Source: Alphaproteobacteria bacterium
GTDB lineage: Bacteria; Pseudomonadota; Alphaproteobacteria; Micavibrionales; Micavibrionaceae
Assembly: GCA_018399685.1 (NCBI GenBank)
Contig: JAGYOK010000002.1
Location: 54,580 to 118,579, forward strand
Reading direction: 5' to 3'
Length of the DNA stretch: 64,000 nt
How positions within the stretch are numbered: position 1 is the first letter of the stretch; the number at the start of each line of letters is the position of its first letter. The notes under the pieces were generated by a model. It had not been told where the DNA came from, searched no databases, and worked only from the letters and a program-made list of their open reading frames with translations. The translations under genes were made by a program, and so were the position numbers. Shown piece after piece: positions 44,654 to 52,224 of this stretch.

Positions 44654-46069
44654 ATGAGTGAACTTAAGATGCAGAACATTACGTTTGATGAATTGCAGGT
44701 TGGACAATCTGCAAGCCTTAAACGTACTTTAACTAAAAAGGATATTGAGCTTTTTGCTTTGGTTTCCGGAGATGTTAATCCGGCACACCTAGATCAGGAA
44801 TACGCCGATGACAGCTTGTTTCGCGGTGTTATTGGCCATGGAATGTGGTCGGGTGGACTAATTTCAACAGTTCTGGGAACCGTGATGCCCGGGCCTGGCA
44901 CAATTTACATGGGGCAGGAAATGACTTTCCTTGCGCCCGTGCGTATTGGTGATGAGATTACAGTTACACTAACTGTCCAAAGCAAACATGAAAGCAAACC
45001 CATAGTCATTTTTGAGTGTATCTGTCAAAACTCAGAAGGCGAAATTGTCGTTAAGGGGAGCGCAAAAGTTCTGGCTCCTACACAAAAAATTAATGTTGAT
45101 CGTCCACAGCTTCCATCTGTTGAAATTTACGATCGCGATCACTACAAAAAAGTGCTGGATAACTGTACCGGACTTGACAGACTTAAAACTGCAGTAGTTT
45201 TTCCTGTCAGAAAAGCCTCTCTCCAAGCCATCAAAGATGCTTACGATCAAGGACTGATTCTTCCGGTTTTAATCGGGCCAAAACAAATTATAAAAAATAT
45301 TGCCAAAGATGTTGATATTAAGATCCCTTCCAAGTGGGAAATTGTAAGCTCCCCGAATAGTTACGATGCCTGCGCTAAAGCCGTTCAAATGGCCGCAAAG
45401 GGGGAGGTGGAAGCTATCATGCGCGGTGATGCCACGATCAAGGAACTGATTAAAGCAGTAATAGCGCCAAAAGCAAATTTACTGACGGATCGTCGTGTGT
45501 CTTATGCTCATGTTACATATATTCCTACGTATCACAAGCCAATGATTATTTCAGATACAATGATAAATATTGCACCATCTATCAGACACAAAGTTGATAT
45601 CTGCCAGAATGCTATTGATTTGTGGCATATCCTGTTTGCCGAAAAAGAAGATGAGAAAGCAAAGGTTGCAATATTGGCTGCTATTGAATCTGTTGATATA
45701 GATATGCCCGCAACAACGGATGCAGCATGTCTCGCTAAAATGGGAGACCGTGGACAAATTCGGGGGGCTTTACTGGACGGCCCGCTTGCATTCGAAAATG
45801 TTATCACATCACATATTGACGAAGAGGAAGAGACTCTTGTTTCCGCTGTTGTAGGAGACGCAGATATCCTTGTGGTTCCTAATATTGAATCTGGAAATGC
45901 TATAGCCAAGCAAATGGCTCTTTTGGGACATGCCGATGCATCAGGCGTTGTTCTCGGAGCCAAAGTCCCCATAATTTTGTGTGATAGCAAAGACAGCTTA
46001 CGCACACGTTTGCTCTCATCCGCTTTGGCGGTTCTTGTTTCAAATAGACAAAAAATTATAGAAATGTAA
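44654..46069 (+). CDS. bifunctional enoyl-CoA hydratase / phosphate acetyltransferase
   Basis: 471-aa fusion. Residues 1-150 are a MaoC-like hot-dog enoyl-CoA hydratase ('VSGDVNPAHLDQEYADDSLF', 'GVIGHGMWSGGLISTVLGTV'), and residues about 165-471 a phosphotransacetylase/PTB domain ('AIMRGDATIKELI', 'ISDTMINIAPS', 'GALLDGPLAFENVI', 'LVVPNIESGNAIAKQM'). This fusion is known in alphaproteobacteria, usually beside acetate kinase; no ackA lies here. Likely acts in acyl-CoA or acetyl-phosphate metabolism. Complete, in a single transcript with its own promoter. Confidence 0.88.
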   Translation: MSELKMQNITFDELQVGQSASLKRTLTKKDIELFALVSGDVNPAHLDQEYADDSLFRGVIGHGMWSGGLISTVLGTVMPGPGTIYMGQEMTFLAPVRIGDEITVTLTVQSKHESKPIVIFECICQNSEGEIVVKGSAKVLAPTQKINVDRPQLPSVEIYDRDHYKKVLDNCTGLDRLKTAVVFPVRKASLQAIKDAYDQGLILPVLIGPKQIIKNIAKDVDIKIPSKWEIVSSPNSYDACAKAVQMAAKGEVEAIMRGDATIKELIKAVIAPKANLLTDRRVSYAHVTYIPTYHKPMIISDTMINIAPSIRHKVDICQNAIDLWHILFAEKEDEKAKVAILAAIESVDIDMPATTDAACLAKMGDRGQIRGALLDGPLAFENVITSHIDEEEETLVSAVVGDADILVVPNIESGNAIAKQMALLGHADASGVVLGAKVPIILCDSKDSLRTRLLSSALAVLVSNRQKIIEM

Positions 46070-46152
46070 TTAAGCCTTAATCCTAAACAAAAATTATATC
46101 CCTTCACGTATCCGTGGTCAGGGAACATAACCTTGTTAAAGCCTGTTCCTCG

Positions 46153-46692
46153 CTATTTAATGAAAACCATGCTTGTCCATTTATCAACAACACTTCCCGG
46201 TGAGTAAGAAGCTGGGTAGCCCCCCGAAGCTACGCGCGAAGTCCATGTGCTCACAGTTTCTGATGAGCTAGTGTAGTATGGACTGAAATATACAGAAGAC
46301 CCGCTGTCACCATTCAAAGAAGGGACAAAATACGCATTGAAGGCGCCAGCACTCATACCAATATTATCGCCTTTGTAACCAGTGCCTTTATATGTCGGCC
46401 ATATCTCCCCACTACCTTGCGGTGTAACAATCACACTGTTACCCACGCCTTCCGTAACATTGAGGAGTTGCCCATCCGGCCCTCTTAGCAATGTTTTTGG
46501 CTTGATATTGAAATTCTCAAAATTAACGATCGCCTGTTTTCCTGCCGCACTAATGCCAATACTACCGTCCGGTGTCCCTTTAAATGAGAAGGGCTTGTTA
46601 TTCAATTGTGCATTAGCCACATATGCTACCGAAGCTGTAGTCAGCAACATAATCACAAAGGTTGAAGTTAATATAACATTGTTAATATGCAT
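46153..46692 (-). CDS. small exported protein, possibly part of the holdfast/amyloid locus
   Basis: 179-aa exported protein. A signal peptide is clear ('STFVIMLLTTASVAYVANAQ', cleavage after about residue 29). The mature part is Ser/Gly/Thr/Tyr-rich with beta-strand character ('YTSSSETVSTWTSRVASGGY') and no Cys, so it may be a fibre or surface protein. No family is recognised. It is divergent from the CsgG/HfaB gene across a 419-bp gap with a 16-bp palindrome, and could be co-regulated with it; that link is inference. Reads toward the MaoC-PTA gene. Confidence 0.65.
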   Translation of the reverse strand: MHINNVILTSTFVIMLLTTASVAYVANAQLNNKPFSFKGTPDGSIGISAAGKQAIVNFENFNIKPKTLLRGPDGQLLNVTEGVGNSVIVTPQGSGEIWPTYKGTGYKGDNIGMSAGAFNAYFVPSLNGDSGSSVYFSPYYTSSSETVSTWTSRVASGGYPASYSPGSVVDKWTSMVFIK

Positions 46693-47111
46693 AATATAAT
46701 CTTTCGATCTCTAAGGTCACGGCAGGTTTAAGGACTCTCTCCAGATCATAACTTCATTCGATGATATCAAGCAAGAAGGGTAAAGTTATTAATACTTTTG
46801 TGCCAATTATAGTGCAGAATTTTTATTTAACTAGCTCATATAAGAGTCTGTTATTTAATAAAATATTTAAGATTTTACCTATTAATAGGTACTTATTAAG
46901 CATGATGAGTACGACAGGAATTTCTGAAAAAAATCAAAATTTGTAAAAAAAGTAGTACCTCATTTAATTCAAAAAAATACCCATAAGTTGTAATTTATTT
47001 TTTCTTCGTCAAAGGGTACTAATTCAGTCATCAAATGTTTTTATAACGTTTCATTTCGTTTCGAGAGGGGGATGACCCTTTAGGAATACATGCTAAAAAG
47101 ATTGGGTTATT
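46693..47111. promoter_or_regulatory. divergent control region with 16-bp palindrome
   Basis: 419 bp, very AT-rich, between two divergent exported-protein genes. At 46876-46891 there is a perfect 16-bp palindrome TACCTATTAATAGGTA, a plausible operator for a dimeric regulator such as the LuxR-type protein at 49781 or the LuxR at 40 kb. A short frame at 46761-46946 shows no ribosome site. Otherwise no structure seen. Confidence 0.4.
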
Positions 47112-47996
47112 ATGTCAAAGATAAAACACGTACTCTCTTTAGTTACTCTGATGTTAGCATCTGCTTGTGCATACGCACCGCAGGGAGGTTCGACATTGTC
47201 ACCAGGTGTAAAGCCGCACTTCAGCTATGGTGTTACAAATAACGATACACCTTACAGCCAATGTCTGAAAGAATTCAAAAAATATAAGGCCAATAATTTG
47301 CCTGTATTTGCAGTTGGTGAGGTTGCAGATAAAACAGGACAGATTAACTATGACGAGAACGGGAATGCGCTTACTCAGGGCGCATCGGAAATGGTAATTT
47401 CAGCGCTGGCAAAAACCGGTAAAGCTCATCTAGTCGAACGTCTGGATCTTAGAATCCCACTAGCAGAAGTTAAGCTTGCAGAACAGAAAAAACTATCAAG
47501 ATCTATTAGCGAATACGACAACCTGCCAGCCAGTGACTTCATTCTGGTGGGGGCTTTAACAGAACTTAATTACAATATTGTAAGTGGCGGTGCCCAGCTA
47601 TTTGTAAAAGGTATAGGTGGTGGAGCCAGAGCCGTTATTGTCAATGTAGCAATGGACTTACGAGTCATCGACTCCAGAAACTTTGCTATCAGATATGTGT
47701 CATCTCTGCAAAAGCAGATAGTCGGATACGAAGTAGAATCAAACGTTTTCCGTTTCTTTGGTAGCACATTGATTGAATTCGATGCCGGAGCAATACGCAA
47801 CGAGCCTCTACAGCTTGGTGTGCGCTCTGTTGCAGAAATGGCCGTTTACCAAATAATGACAGACTTTCTTGGACTTCCTGAGGCAACGGGCTGTGGCCTC
47901 GCGGAAAGTGATGCTATGGCATCATATCTAGAACATAGCCCAAAACCTGAAACTAAAGAGAAAAATGAGGAGTACCCTTACAATGAAAATGACTAA
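47112..47996 (+). CDS. CsgG/HfaB-family outer-membrane secretion lipoprotein
   Basis: 294-aa lipoprotein: lipobox 'LASAC' with Cys19, then a CsgG-like domain ('VFAVGEVADKTGQINYDENG', 'GASEMVISALAKTGKAHLVE', 'ILVGALTELNYNIVSGGAQL', 'VRSVAEMAVYQIMTD'). CsgG forms the outer-membrane pore for curli; Caulobacter HfaB is the holdfast-anchor relative and has the same genetic setting next to exported repeat proteins. The next gene overlaps its 3' end by 14 bp, indicating translational coupling. It probably exports the downstream repeat protein. HfaB-like rather than strict CsgG because csgE/F homologues are missing. Confidence 0.85.
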   Translation: MSKIKHVLSLVTLMLASACAYAPQGGSTLSPGVKPHFSYGVTNNDTPYSQCLKEFKKYKANNLPVFAVGEVADKTGQINYDENGNALTQGASEMVISALAKTGKAHLVERLDLRIPLAEVKLAEQKKLSRSISEYDNLPASDFILVGALTELNYNIVSGGAQLFVKGIGGGARAVIVNVAMDLRVIDSRNFAIRYVSSLQKQIVGYEVESNVFRFFGSTLIEFDAGAIRNEPLQLGVRSVAEMAVYQIMTDFLGLPEATGCGLAESDAMASYLEHSPKPETKEKNEEYPYNEND

Positions 47997-49062
47997 AACT
48001 CTTCTTGGGTCAGCTGCCGTCATGGCACTGTCACTGGGATATACATCTGATGCGAAGGCATTTGATGATGTGGACTGGAACTGGAATAAGGACGTCACAA
48101 GCGTTGAAAACATTACTATTGATGTTGCTGATACTTTTGATATCTCAGGTCTGGTTGAAGTTGAAAAAAATCAGGTTAACATCGGTGATGTAACTGCCAC
48201 TTCAAGTGTCAGCGGCATTTCTAACAACCCTCCAGGTATTGGTGAAGATGGTGTTGTTAATATTGATGAAACCATTACCGTTGACACAACTTTCAACAAG
48301 CCGACAGAACAGGGAGCACCGGGTACTGAACCTGCAATCCCTCCATCAGGTGTAGTTGATGACCCCGATGGCGTTCTTACTGGTTCAGTTGAGCAGGCTT
48401 CTTTGACTGAAAATGCAAATAGCTTTAGCCATAGCGTTGACGTTAACTTGCAAGGTGAAATCGCTCTTGAAGCTATAGAAGGTGTTAACGATGCTGTTGA
48501 CCTTCCTTCCATTGAAAGCGCTGCTACAGCCGTTGGAAACAACCAAACCATCCAAAGCACAGTTGCACTGAACCTTCATGACGGTCAGTACAACATGGGC
48601 GGTATGGGTGTTGGTAGTGATGGCCTCCCATTTGAGGCTTCTGTGGGAGATGTTGAGGGAGCTCTAAACTACCTTACATCAACTGACAACACAGCCACTG
48701 ATATACTTGCTATAGCTACTGCCGGCGCTGCTCTGGGATTGATTCAACAAGGCGAGGTTTCTGCAGATTCAACTGTCTCAGATATTCTTAATGCCAGCAT
48801 TGACAGTTCTGCAACAGCTATTGGAAACAACCTGAGTGTTGACTTAAATGCCAATATTGATGGAGATGCCTTTGCGATTGCTGATTTGACACAGTTCAAT
48901 TATGCAAATGTTACCGCTAATTCATCGGTATCTGGCATTGATGTTGACAACTATGCTAACCTTGGCATTCTTGAAATGCCTTTGGTTAACTCTGTTGCAA
49001 CAGCTGTTGGAAACAATGCCAGCATTTCTGTTTCCTCCCCGGTTACAGATCTACCTTTATAA
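47983..49062 (+). CDS. exported repeat protein, HfaD/holdfast-like
   Basis: 359-aa protein with a signal peptide ('AKAFDD' cut near residue 26). It has repeating blocks: 'SAATAVGNN', 'SSATAIGNN', 'NSVATAVGNN', each preceded by a 'V[TS]AxS[ST]VS[GD]I' segment ('VTATSSVSGI', 'VSADSTVSDI', 'VTANSSVSGI'), giving three units of about 60-90 residues. The mature protein is acidic, rich in Asn, Val and Thr and has no Cys, as for secreted amyloid-like or anchor proteins. ATG 47983 has GAGGAG ten bases upstream. HfaD is a positional analogy, not a firm homology call. Confidence 0.72.
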   Translation: MKMTKTLLGSAAVMALSLGYTSDAKAFDDVDWNWNKDVTSVENITIDVADTFDISGLVEVEKNQVNIGDVTATSSVSGISNNPPGIGEDGVVNIDETITVDTTFNKPTEQGAPGTEPAIPPSGVVDDPDGVLTGSVEQASLTENANSFSHSVDVNLQGEIALEAIEGVNDAVDLPSIESAATAVGNNQTIQSTVALNLHDGQYNMGGMGVGSDGLPFEASVGDVEGALNYLTSTDNTATDILAIATAGAALGLIQQGEVSADSTVSDILNASIDSSATAIGNNLSVDLNANIDGDAFAIADLTQFNYANVTANSSVSGIDVDNYANLGILEMPLVNSVATAVGNNASISVSSPVTDLPL

Positions 49063-49101
49063 CGGATTAAATAAAGAATTTATCTGTTTTGATACCAAAA
49101 A

Positions 49102-49130
49102 GGGAGGAGCGAATTACCCGCGCTCCTTCT
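49102..49130 (+). terminator. hairpin after the repeat-protein gene
   Basis: 10-bp stem (49102-49111 with 49121-49130, two G-T pairs; AGGAGCG/CGCTCCT core) with a 9-nt loop, no T-tract. It lies between the repeat protein and the next exported gene and may attenuate or protect the upstream mRNA rather than terminate fully. Confidence 0.4.
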
Positions 49131-49158
49131 GAAATTTAGGAAAAATAGGAGAATAATT

Positions 49159-49617
49159 ATGAGAATATCGGTAATGAGAAATGTAGTTTTCTACAGTGTA
49201 GCTTTTATATCATTTTTTATTGCTCCTGTAGATACAAATGCACAAATGAACGAAACGCCGTGGGGATTTAAAACCCAAAACCGCGCTTCCATAGCCTCAT
49301 TGATAAAGCAAGTTGAAGATGCAGAGGGCAGATCAGCCGCAAACACAGCAACAACAAGCGGGGCTGTAACGCAACTTATTTGCGGTGGTGATAGTGCAAA
49401 CGCCTCATCAGCAGGAAACACAACCTGTATAATTTTGAACAATTCCGATGGTATGATTAGCTTAGATCAAACCAACAACGGTGATCAAGGTGCAGATAGT
49501 GAAACAACCGAAACAACGAACGTTGATGAGACAATTTATGTTGATGAAGTTCTTTCAACCCTAAATGGAGAATATCGGGATAGTGACACCGAAACACTTA
49601 GCAGCTTGATTGAATAG
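49159..49617 (+). CDS. small exported acidic protein, unknown
   Basis: 152-aa exported protein. Signal peptide to about residue 29 ('FISFFIAPVDTNAQ'). The mature part has two Cys ('LICGGDSAN', 'NTTCIILNNS') and a Thr/Asn/Glu-rich, very acidic C-terminus. The 'NNSDGMISLDQTNNGDQ' stretch resembles the Asn/Gln repeat ladders of curli-type subunits, which fits the neighbouring CsgG/HfaB gene. No family is recognised. ATG 49159 has 'aggagaata' upstream. Confidence 0.65.
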   Translation: MRISVMRNVVFYSVAFISFFIAPVDTNAQMNETPWGFKTQNRASIASLIKQVEDAEGRSAANTATTSGAVTQLICGGDSANASSAGNTTCIILNNSDGMISLDQTNNGDQGADSETTETTNVDETIYVDEVLSTLNGEYRDSDTETLSSLIE

Positions 49618-49780
49618 AAAAATTTCGTGTTTTAGTTGTCACTAATCTAAACATACAAAAAAAGCCTTGAAAAAATGTAAATTACAAATATTATAGTAGC
49701 TCATCCTTGTATCATACCACGCGGCGGATTTGTGCTTCGCGATAACCCTGCTGTAGTTGAGCGATTGAATAGGAGATTCG

Positions 49781-50503
49781 ATGAGCAAAGATACATATAA
49801 AAACATAATCAATGTGTGTATTATTGAAAAAAACACTTTTATACGCAAAGGCTTAGAAAGCTTTCTTGAGAATGATTGTTATGAGGTATTTGCTGAATTA
49901 CAAAGTGTTCAGGAACTCGTAAATCTTGGAAAAAGCAAGACATCGCACGGGGCAGAGTGTCCATGTGATGTATGTCTTCTTGGAACAAGTTTGGGAGAAG
50001 ATACAAAAGAAATTGAAGAAAATCTTGCTACCATAAAGAGATATCTTCCCGGCACCCATATTATAATTTTGTCATCAAAACTGGATGAAGGGGTTGTATA
50101 TACATTCTCCAAACATGCAGATGGGTATATTCTCAACGATATTTCTGCTGAAGCTCTAATGCGTTCTATAGATCTGGTTATGCTTGGAGAGAAAATATTT
50201 CCAACAGCAATGGCAGATATTATATCGAGGACAAAACAGCCATGGGAGAGGCGTGTTAACGTTTTACACAGAAATGGAAGAAACAGCCTCTCTCGTCGCG
50301 AGGAGCAGGTTCTAAGCTGCCTTGCAAACGGTGACAGCAACAAAGTGATTGCAAATAATCTTGCCATTACTGATGCTACTGTTAAGGTTCACCTAAAGGC
50401 AATTTTACGAAAACTGAGCGTCTCAAACAGGACGCAGGCTGCCCTGTGGGCTGTTAGCAATGTTCATAACAGAAATTCAAGCATTGCGAACGATCGTAAT
50501 TAA
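49781..50503 (+). CDS. NarL/LuxR-type regulator with degenerate receiver, CsgD-like
   Basis: 240-aa response-regulator-like protein. The N-terminal receiver fold lacks the phosphorylation site: the acidic pair is 'IEK', the acceptor-Asp position reads Gly in 'CDVCLLGTSL' and the conserved Lys is Asn in 'ADGYILND'. The C-terminal LuxR-type helix-turn-helix is intact ('LSRREEQVLSCLANGDSNKV', 'DATVKVHLKAILRKLSVSNR'). Such degenerate receivers are typical of CsgD and VpsT, biofilm matrix regulators that may bind c-di-GMP or act by abundance. Downstream of the CsgG/HfaB-type locus, so a regulator of it is an attractive inference. Confidence 0.85.
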   Translation: MSKDTYKNIINVCIIEKNTFIRKGLESFLENDCYEVFAELQSVQELVNLGKSKTSHGAECPCDVCLLGTSLGEDTKEIEENLATIKRYLPGTHIIILSSKLDEGVVYTFSKHADGYILNDISAEALMRSIDLVMLGEKIFPTAMADIISRTKQPWERRVNVLHRNGRNSLSRREEQVLSCLANGDSNKVIANNLAITDATVKVHLKAILRKLSVSNRTQAALWAVSNVHNRNSSIANDRN

Positions 50504-50510
50504 CGGTAAT

Positions 50511-50532
50511 AGGAGGGAAACCTCTATTTTTT
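50511..50532 (+). terminator. weak terminator between regulator and speD
   Basis: Short stem GGAGG / CCTCT with a GAAA loop, then ATTTTTT. Weak; it lies between the convergent regulator and speD genes, so could serve the regulator gene. Confidence 0.45.
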
Positions 50533-50947
50533 ATGCCCTCAATATACAAAGCTCTTCCTTAATCAAGCCGCGGCGGTGAAAGCTTTGAACGACTGATTTG
50601 GGTTTCAATGTGTCTGCCAGATAATCCAGAGCAACTTGAGGGTCGCACGCTCCGCACATAAATATATCCAAAGATGCGAAGGAGCGCTCCGGCCACGTAT
50701 GAATACTAATATGGCTTTCGGATAATACCGTAACACCGCTTACTCCCATACCTTCACCAAACGGGTGATAATGAGAAAACAATATCTCTGCTTTTGCTTT
50801 GCGCGCGCTTTCTTCTATTGCATTTTTTATCAATGCAATATTACCCATGTTATCTACACCCCAAAAGTCAGCCAATATATGGCGCCCGGCGTATTGATCG
50901 CCGGTAATAGGGCAACGAGAGAAGTAATCGCTTTGTATATGGTTCAT
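50531..50947 (-). CDS. speD: S-adenosylmethionine decarboxylase proenzyme
   Basis: 138-aa SpeD that self-cleaves to make a pyruvoyl cofactor and supplies the aminopropyl donor for spermidine. The processing site is 'VTVLSESHISIHTWPE' (Ser after Glu becomes the pyruvate), and the catalytic Cys is in 'FMCGACDP'. Bacterial class 1B type. Two bases after the speE stop and in the same leftward transcript. GGGGG precedes ATG 50947. Confidence 0.95.
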   Translation of the reverse strand: MNHIQSDYFSRCPITGDQYAGRHILADFWGVDNMGNIALIKNAIEESARKAKAEILFSHYHPFGEGMGVSGVTVLSESHISIHTWPERSFASLDIFMCGACDPQVALDYLADTLKPKSVVQSFHRRGLIKEELCILRA

Positions 50948-50949
50948 TT

Positions 50950-51855
50950 TTAGATTCCCCCTTTTTCAAGCACGGTTGATATGTCAGCTTCTATCCATGG
51001 AGGTAAAACAAAGGAAGCACAGTGCATTGCGGGACTGTAGTGCTTTGTTGTAATACCTGTTTGGGAAAAGCGTTTTTCCAAAAATTCAAGAGTGGGCAGC
51101 CGCCAGTTTGGGTCTTTCGCGCCAAACCCCAAAGTCATATATCCACCGTAATATGTCGGTATAGCTGCGATATAGCAGCTTGTTTTGATTTTTGCATTCT
51201 TTAGACATGCTAGAGTATTCGAAATTTCGCCCGGTTGAAAAATAGGCACGCCACCTTGCGTTGAAACAAAAGCTCCATCACTCATGATTTTGGCTACGTT
51301 TTCGTAAAATTCATAAGAAAACAACTTTTCGCCCGGACCAACAGGATCTGTAGAATCAACAATAACAACATCAAACTTTATATCGGTGTTTTTCACGTAT
51401 TCTGCAGCATCACCGACAATTAATTCCGCCTTTGGGTCTTTGTAGACATCACCTGCATTGTTAATACAAGGAATATGCTTGATACACGCATCGATAACCA
51501 TCTGGTCAATTTCAGTCATTACAGCTTTTTTAACGGTTTTATGACGCATGACCTCGCGCAATATTCCACCATCCCCACCACCAACAATCAGGACATTTTC
51601 TGGATTATCATGAGAGAAAAGGGGAACATGAACCATCATTTCCTGATAGATGAATTCATCAATTTCGGTCACCTGAACGATGCCGTCGAGCACTAAAACA
51701 CGCCCTAAAGCATCATTTTCATATATTGCAACATCCTGAAAGAGGCTTTTATCCTGAAACAGGACGCGGTTAACCTCAAACCCTTGATAGGCTTTAGTCC
51801 CGTTTACGGTGTAGATGCTATGCACATCTTCTATAAAGTCTGGCTGTTTGCCCAT
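50950..51855 (-). CDS. speE: spermidine synthase
   Basis: 301-aa aminopropyltransferase making spermidine from putrescine and decarboxylated SAM. Rossmann core: 'VLIVGGGDGGILREVMRHKT', 'VVIVDSTDPVGPGEKLFSYE', and the substrate loop 'FVSTQGGVPIFQPGE' and 'IPTYYGGYMTLGFG'. ATG 51855 has GGAG seven bases before it and is preferred over 51861. speD follows 2 bp after its stop, so the two enzymes are made together. A structured leader lies upstream. Confidence 0.95.
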   Translation of the reverse strand: MGKQPDFIEDVHSIYTVNGTKAYQGFEVNRVLFQDKSLFQDVAIYENDALGRVLVLDGIVQVTEIDEFIYQEMMVHVPLFSHDNPENVLIVGGGDGGILREVMRHKTVKKAVMTEIDQMVIDACIKHIPCINNAGDVYKDPKAELIVGDAAEYVKNTDIKFDVVIVDSTDPVGPGEKLFSYEFYENVAKIMSDGAFVSTQGGVPIFQPGEISNTLACLKNAKIKTSCYIAAIPTYYGGYMTLGFGAKDPNWRLPTLEFLEKRFSQTGITTKHYSPAMHCASFVLPPWIEADISTVLEKGGI

Positions 51856-51983
51856 TCGCATTCTCCATTAAAATCCTTCGATAAAAAAGGATATTCAGAA
51901 TTTATCTGATTCATATTTGCTGAATCAGAGTAACTGAAAGTTCTATTATTTATTGGGAAGGCGGCCGCAACATTACGTTCCAT
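51831..51983 (-). CDS. possible 50-aa upstream ORF overlapping speE start
   Basis: ATG 51983, with AAAGGG about nine bases upstream, to a stop at 51831, overlapping the first codons of speE in another frame. It begins 'MERNVAAAFPINNRTFSYSD'. It could be a leader peptide controlling speE by translational coupling or ribosome stalling, as known for polyamine genes in other bacteria, but no homologue is recognised. Low confidence. Confidence 0.3.
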   Translation of the reverse strand: MERNVAAAFPINNRTFSYSDSANMNQINSEYPFLSKDFNGECEWANSQTL

Positions 51984-52005
51984 AACGCAAACCCTTTCAA
52001 AGCTA

Positions 52006-52049
52006 GGCGGATGGGACTTAAAGGTCAAAAAGAAGAGCCAAAGTCCGCC
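52006..52049 (-). promoter_or_regulatory. structured leader of speE-speD
   Basis: On the transcribed strand, GGCGGA and TCCGCC (52044-52049 and 52006-52011) can pair, while the inner GGACTT/AAGTCC (52041-52046 and 52014-52019) pair alternatively; the two stems share bases, so they are mutually exclusive. It lies about 150 bases before speE. Polyamine genes are known to be regulated by leader RNAs; the overlapping stems suggest a switch, not proven. Confidence 0.4.
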
Positions 52050-52224
52050 CCGGTTCAAAAAAATTCACGCCGTTGCATAACCATTATCTGAGTATCTCAG
52101 GGGAGCTATAGCCATAGGCACGCGCGCTCAGAAATAGATATGCTTTTTTTTATAAAAAAGAAAGAAAAAAATAACTTAATTAGGCATTAAATCTGCTACA
52201 TGGAAGTTTGAATGATTTTAAAGT
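52050..52224. other. intergenic region upstream of speE leader and mazG end
   Basis: About 175 bp between the structured speE leader and the mazG stop. It contains CTGAG-TAT-CTCAG (near 52088-52100) and an A/T tract at 52142-52175. The leftward speE promoter should lie here; no protein-coding frame is convincing. Confidence 0.4.

Noticed and set aside
46761..46946. 61-aa frame in the CsgG-locus control region
   Set aside because: AT-rich, no ribosome site, no similarity, and lies across the palindrome.
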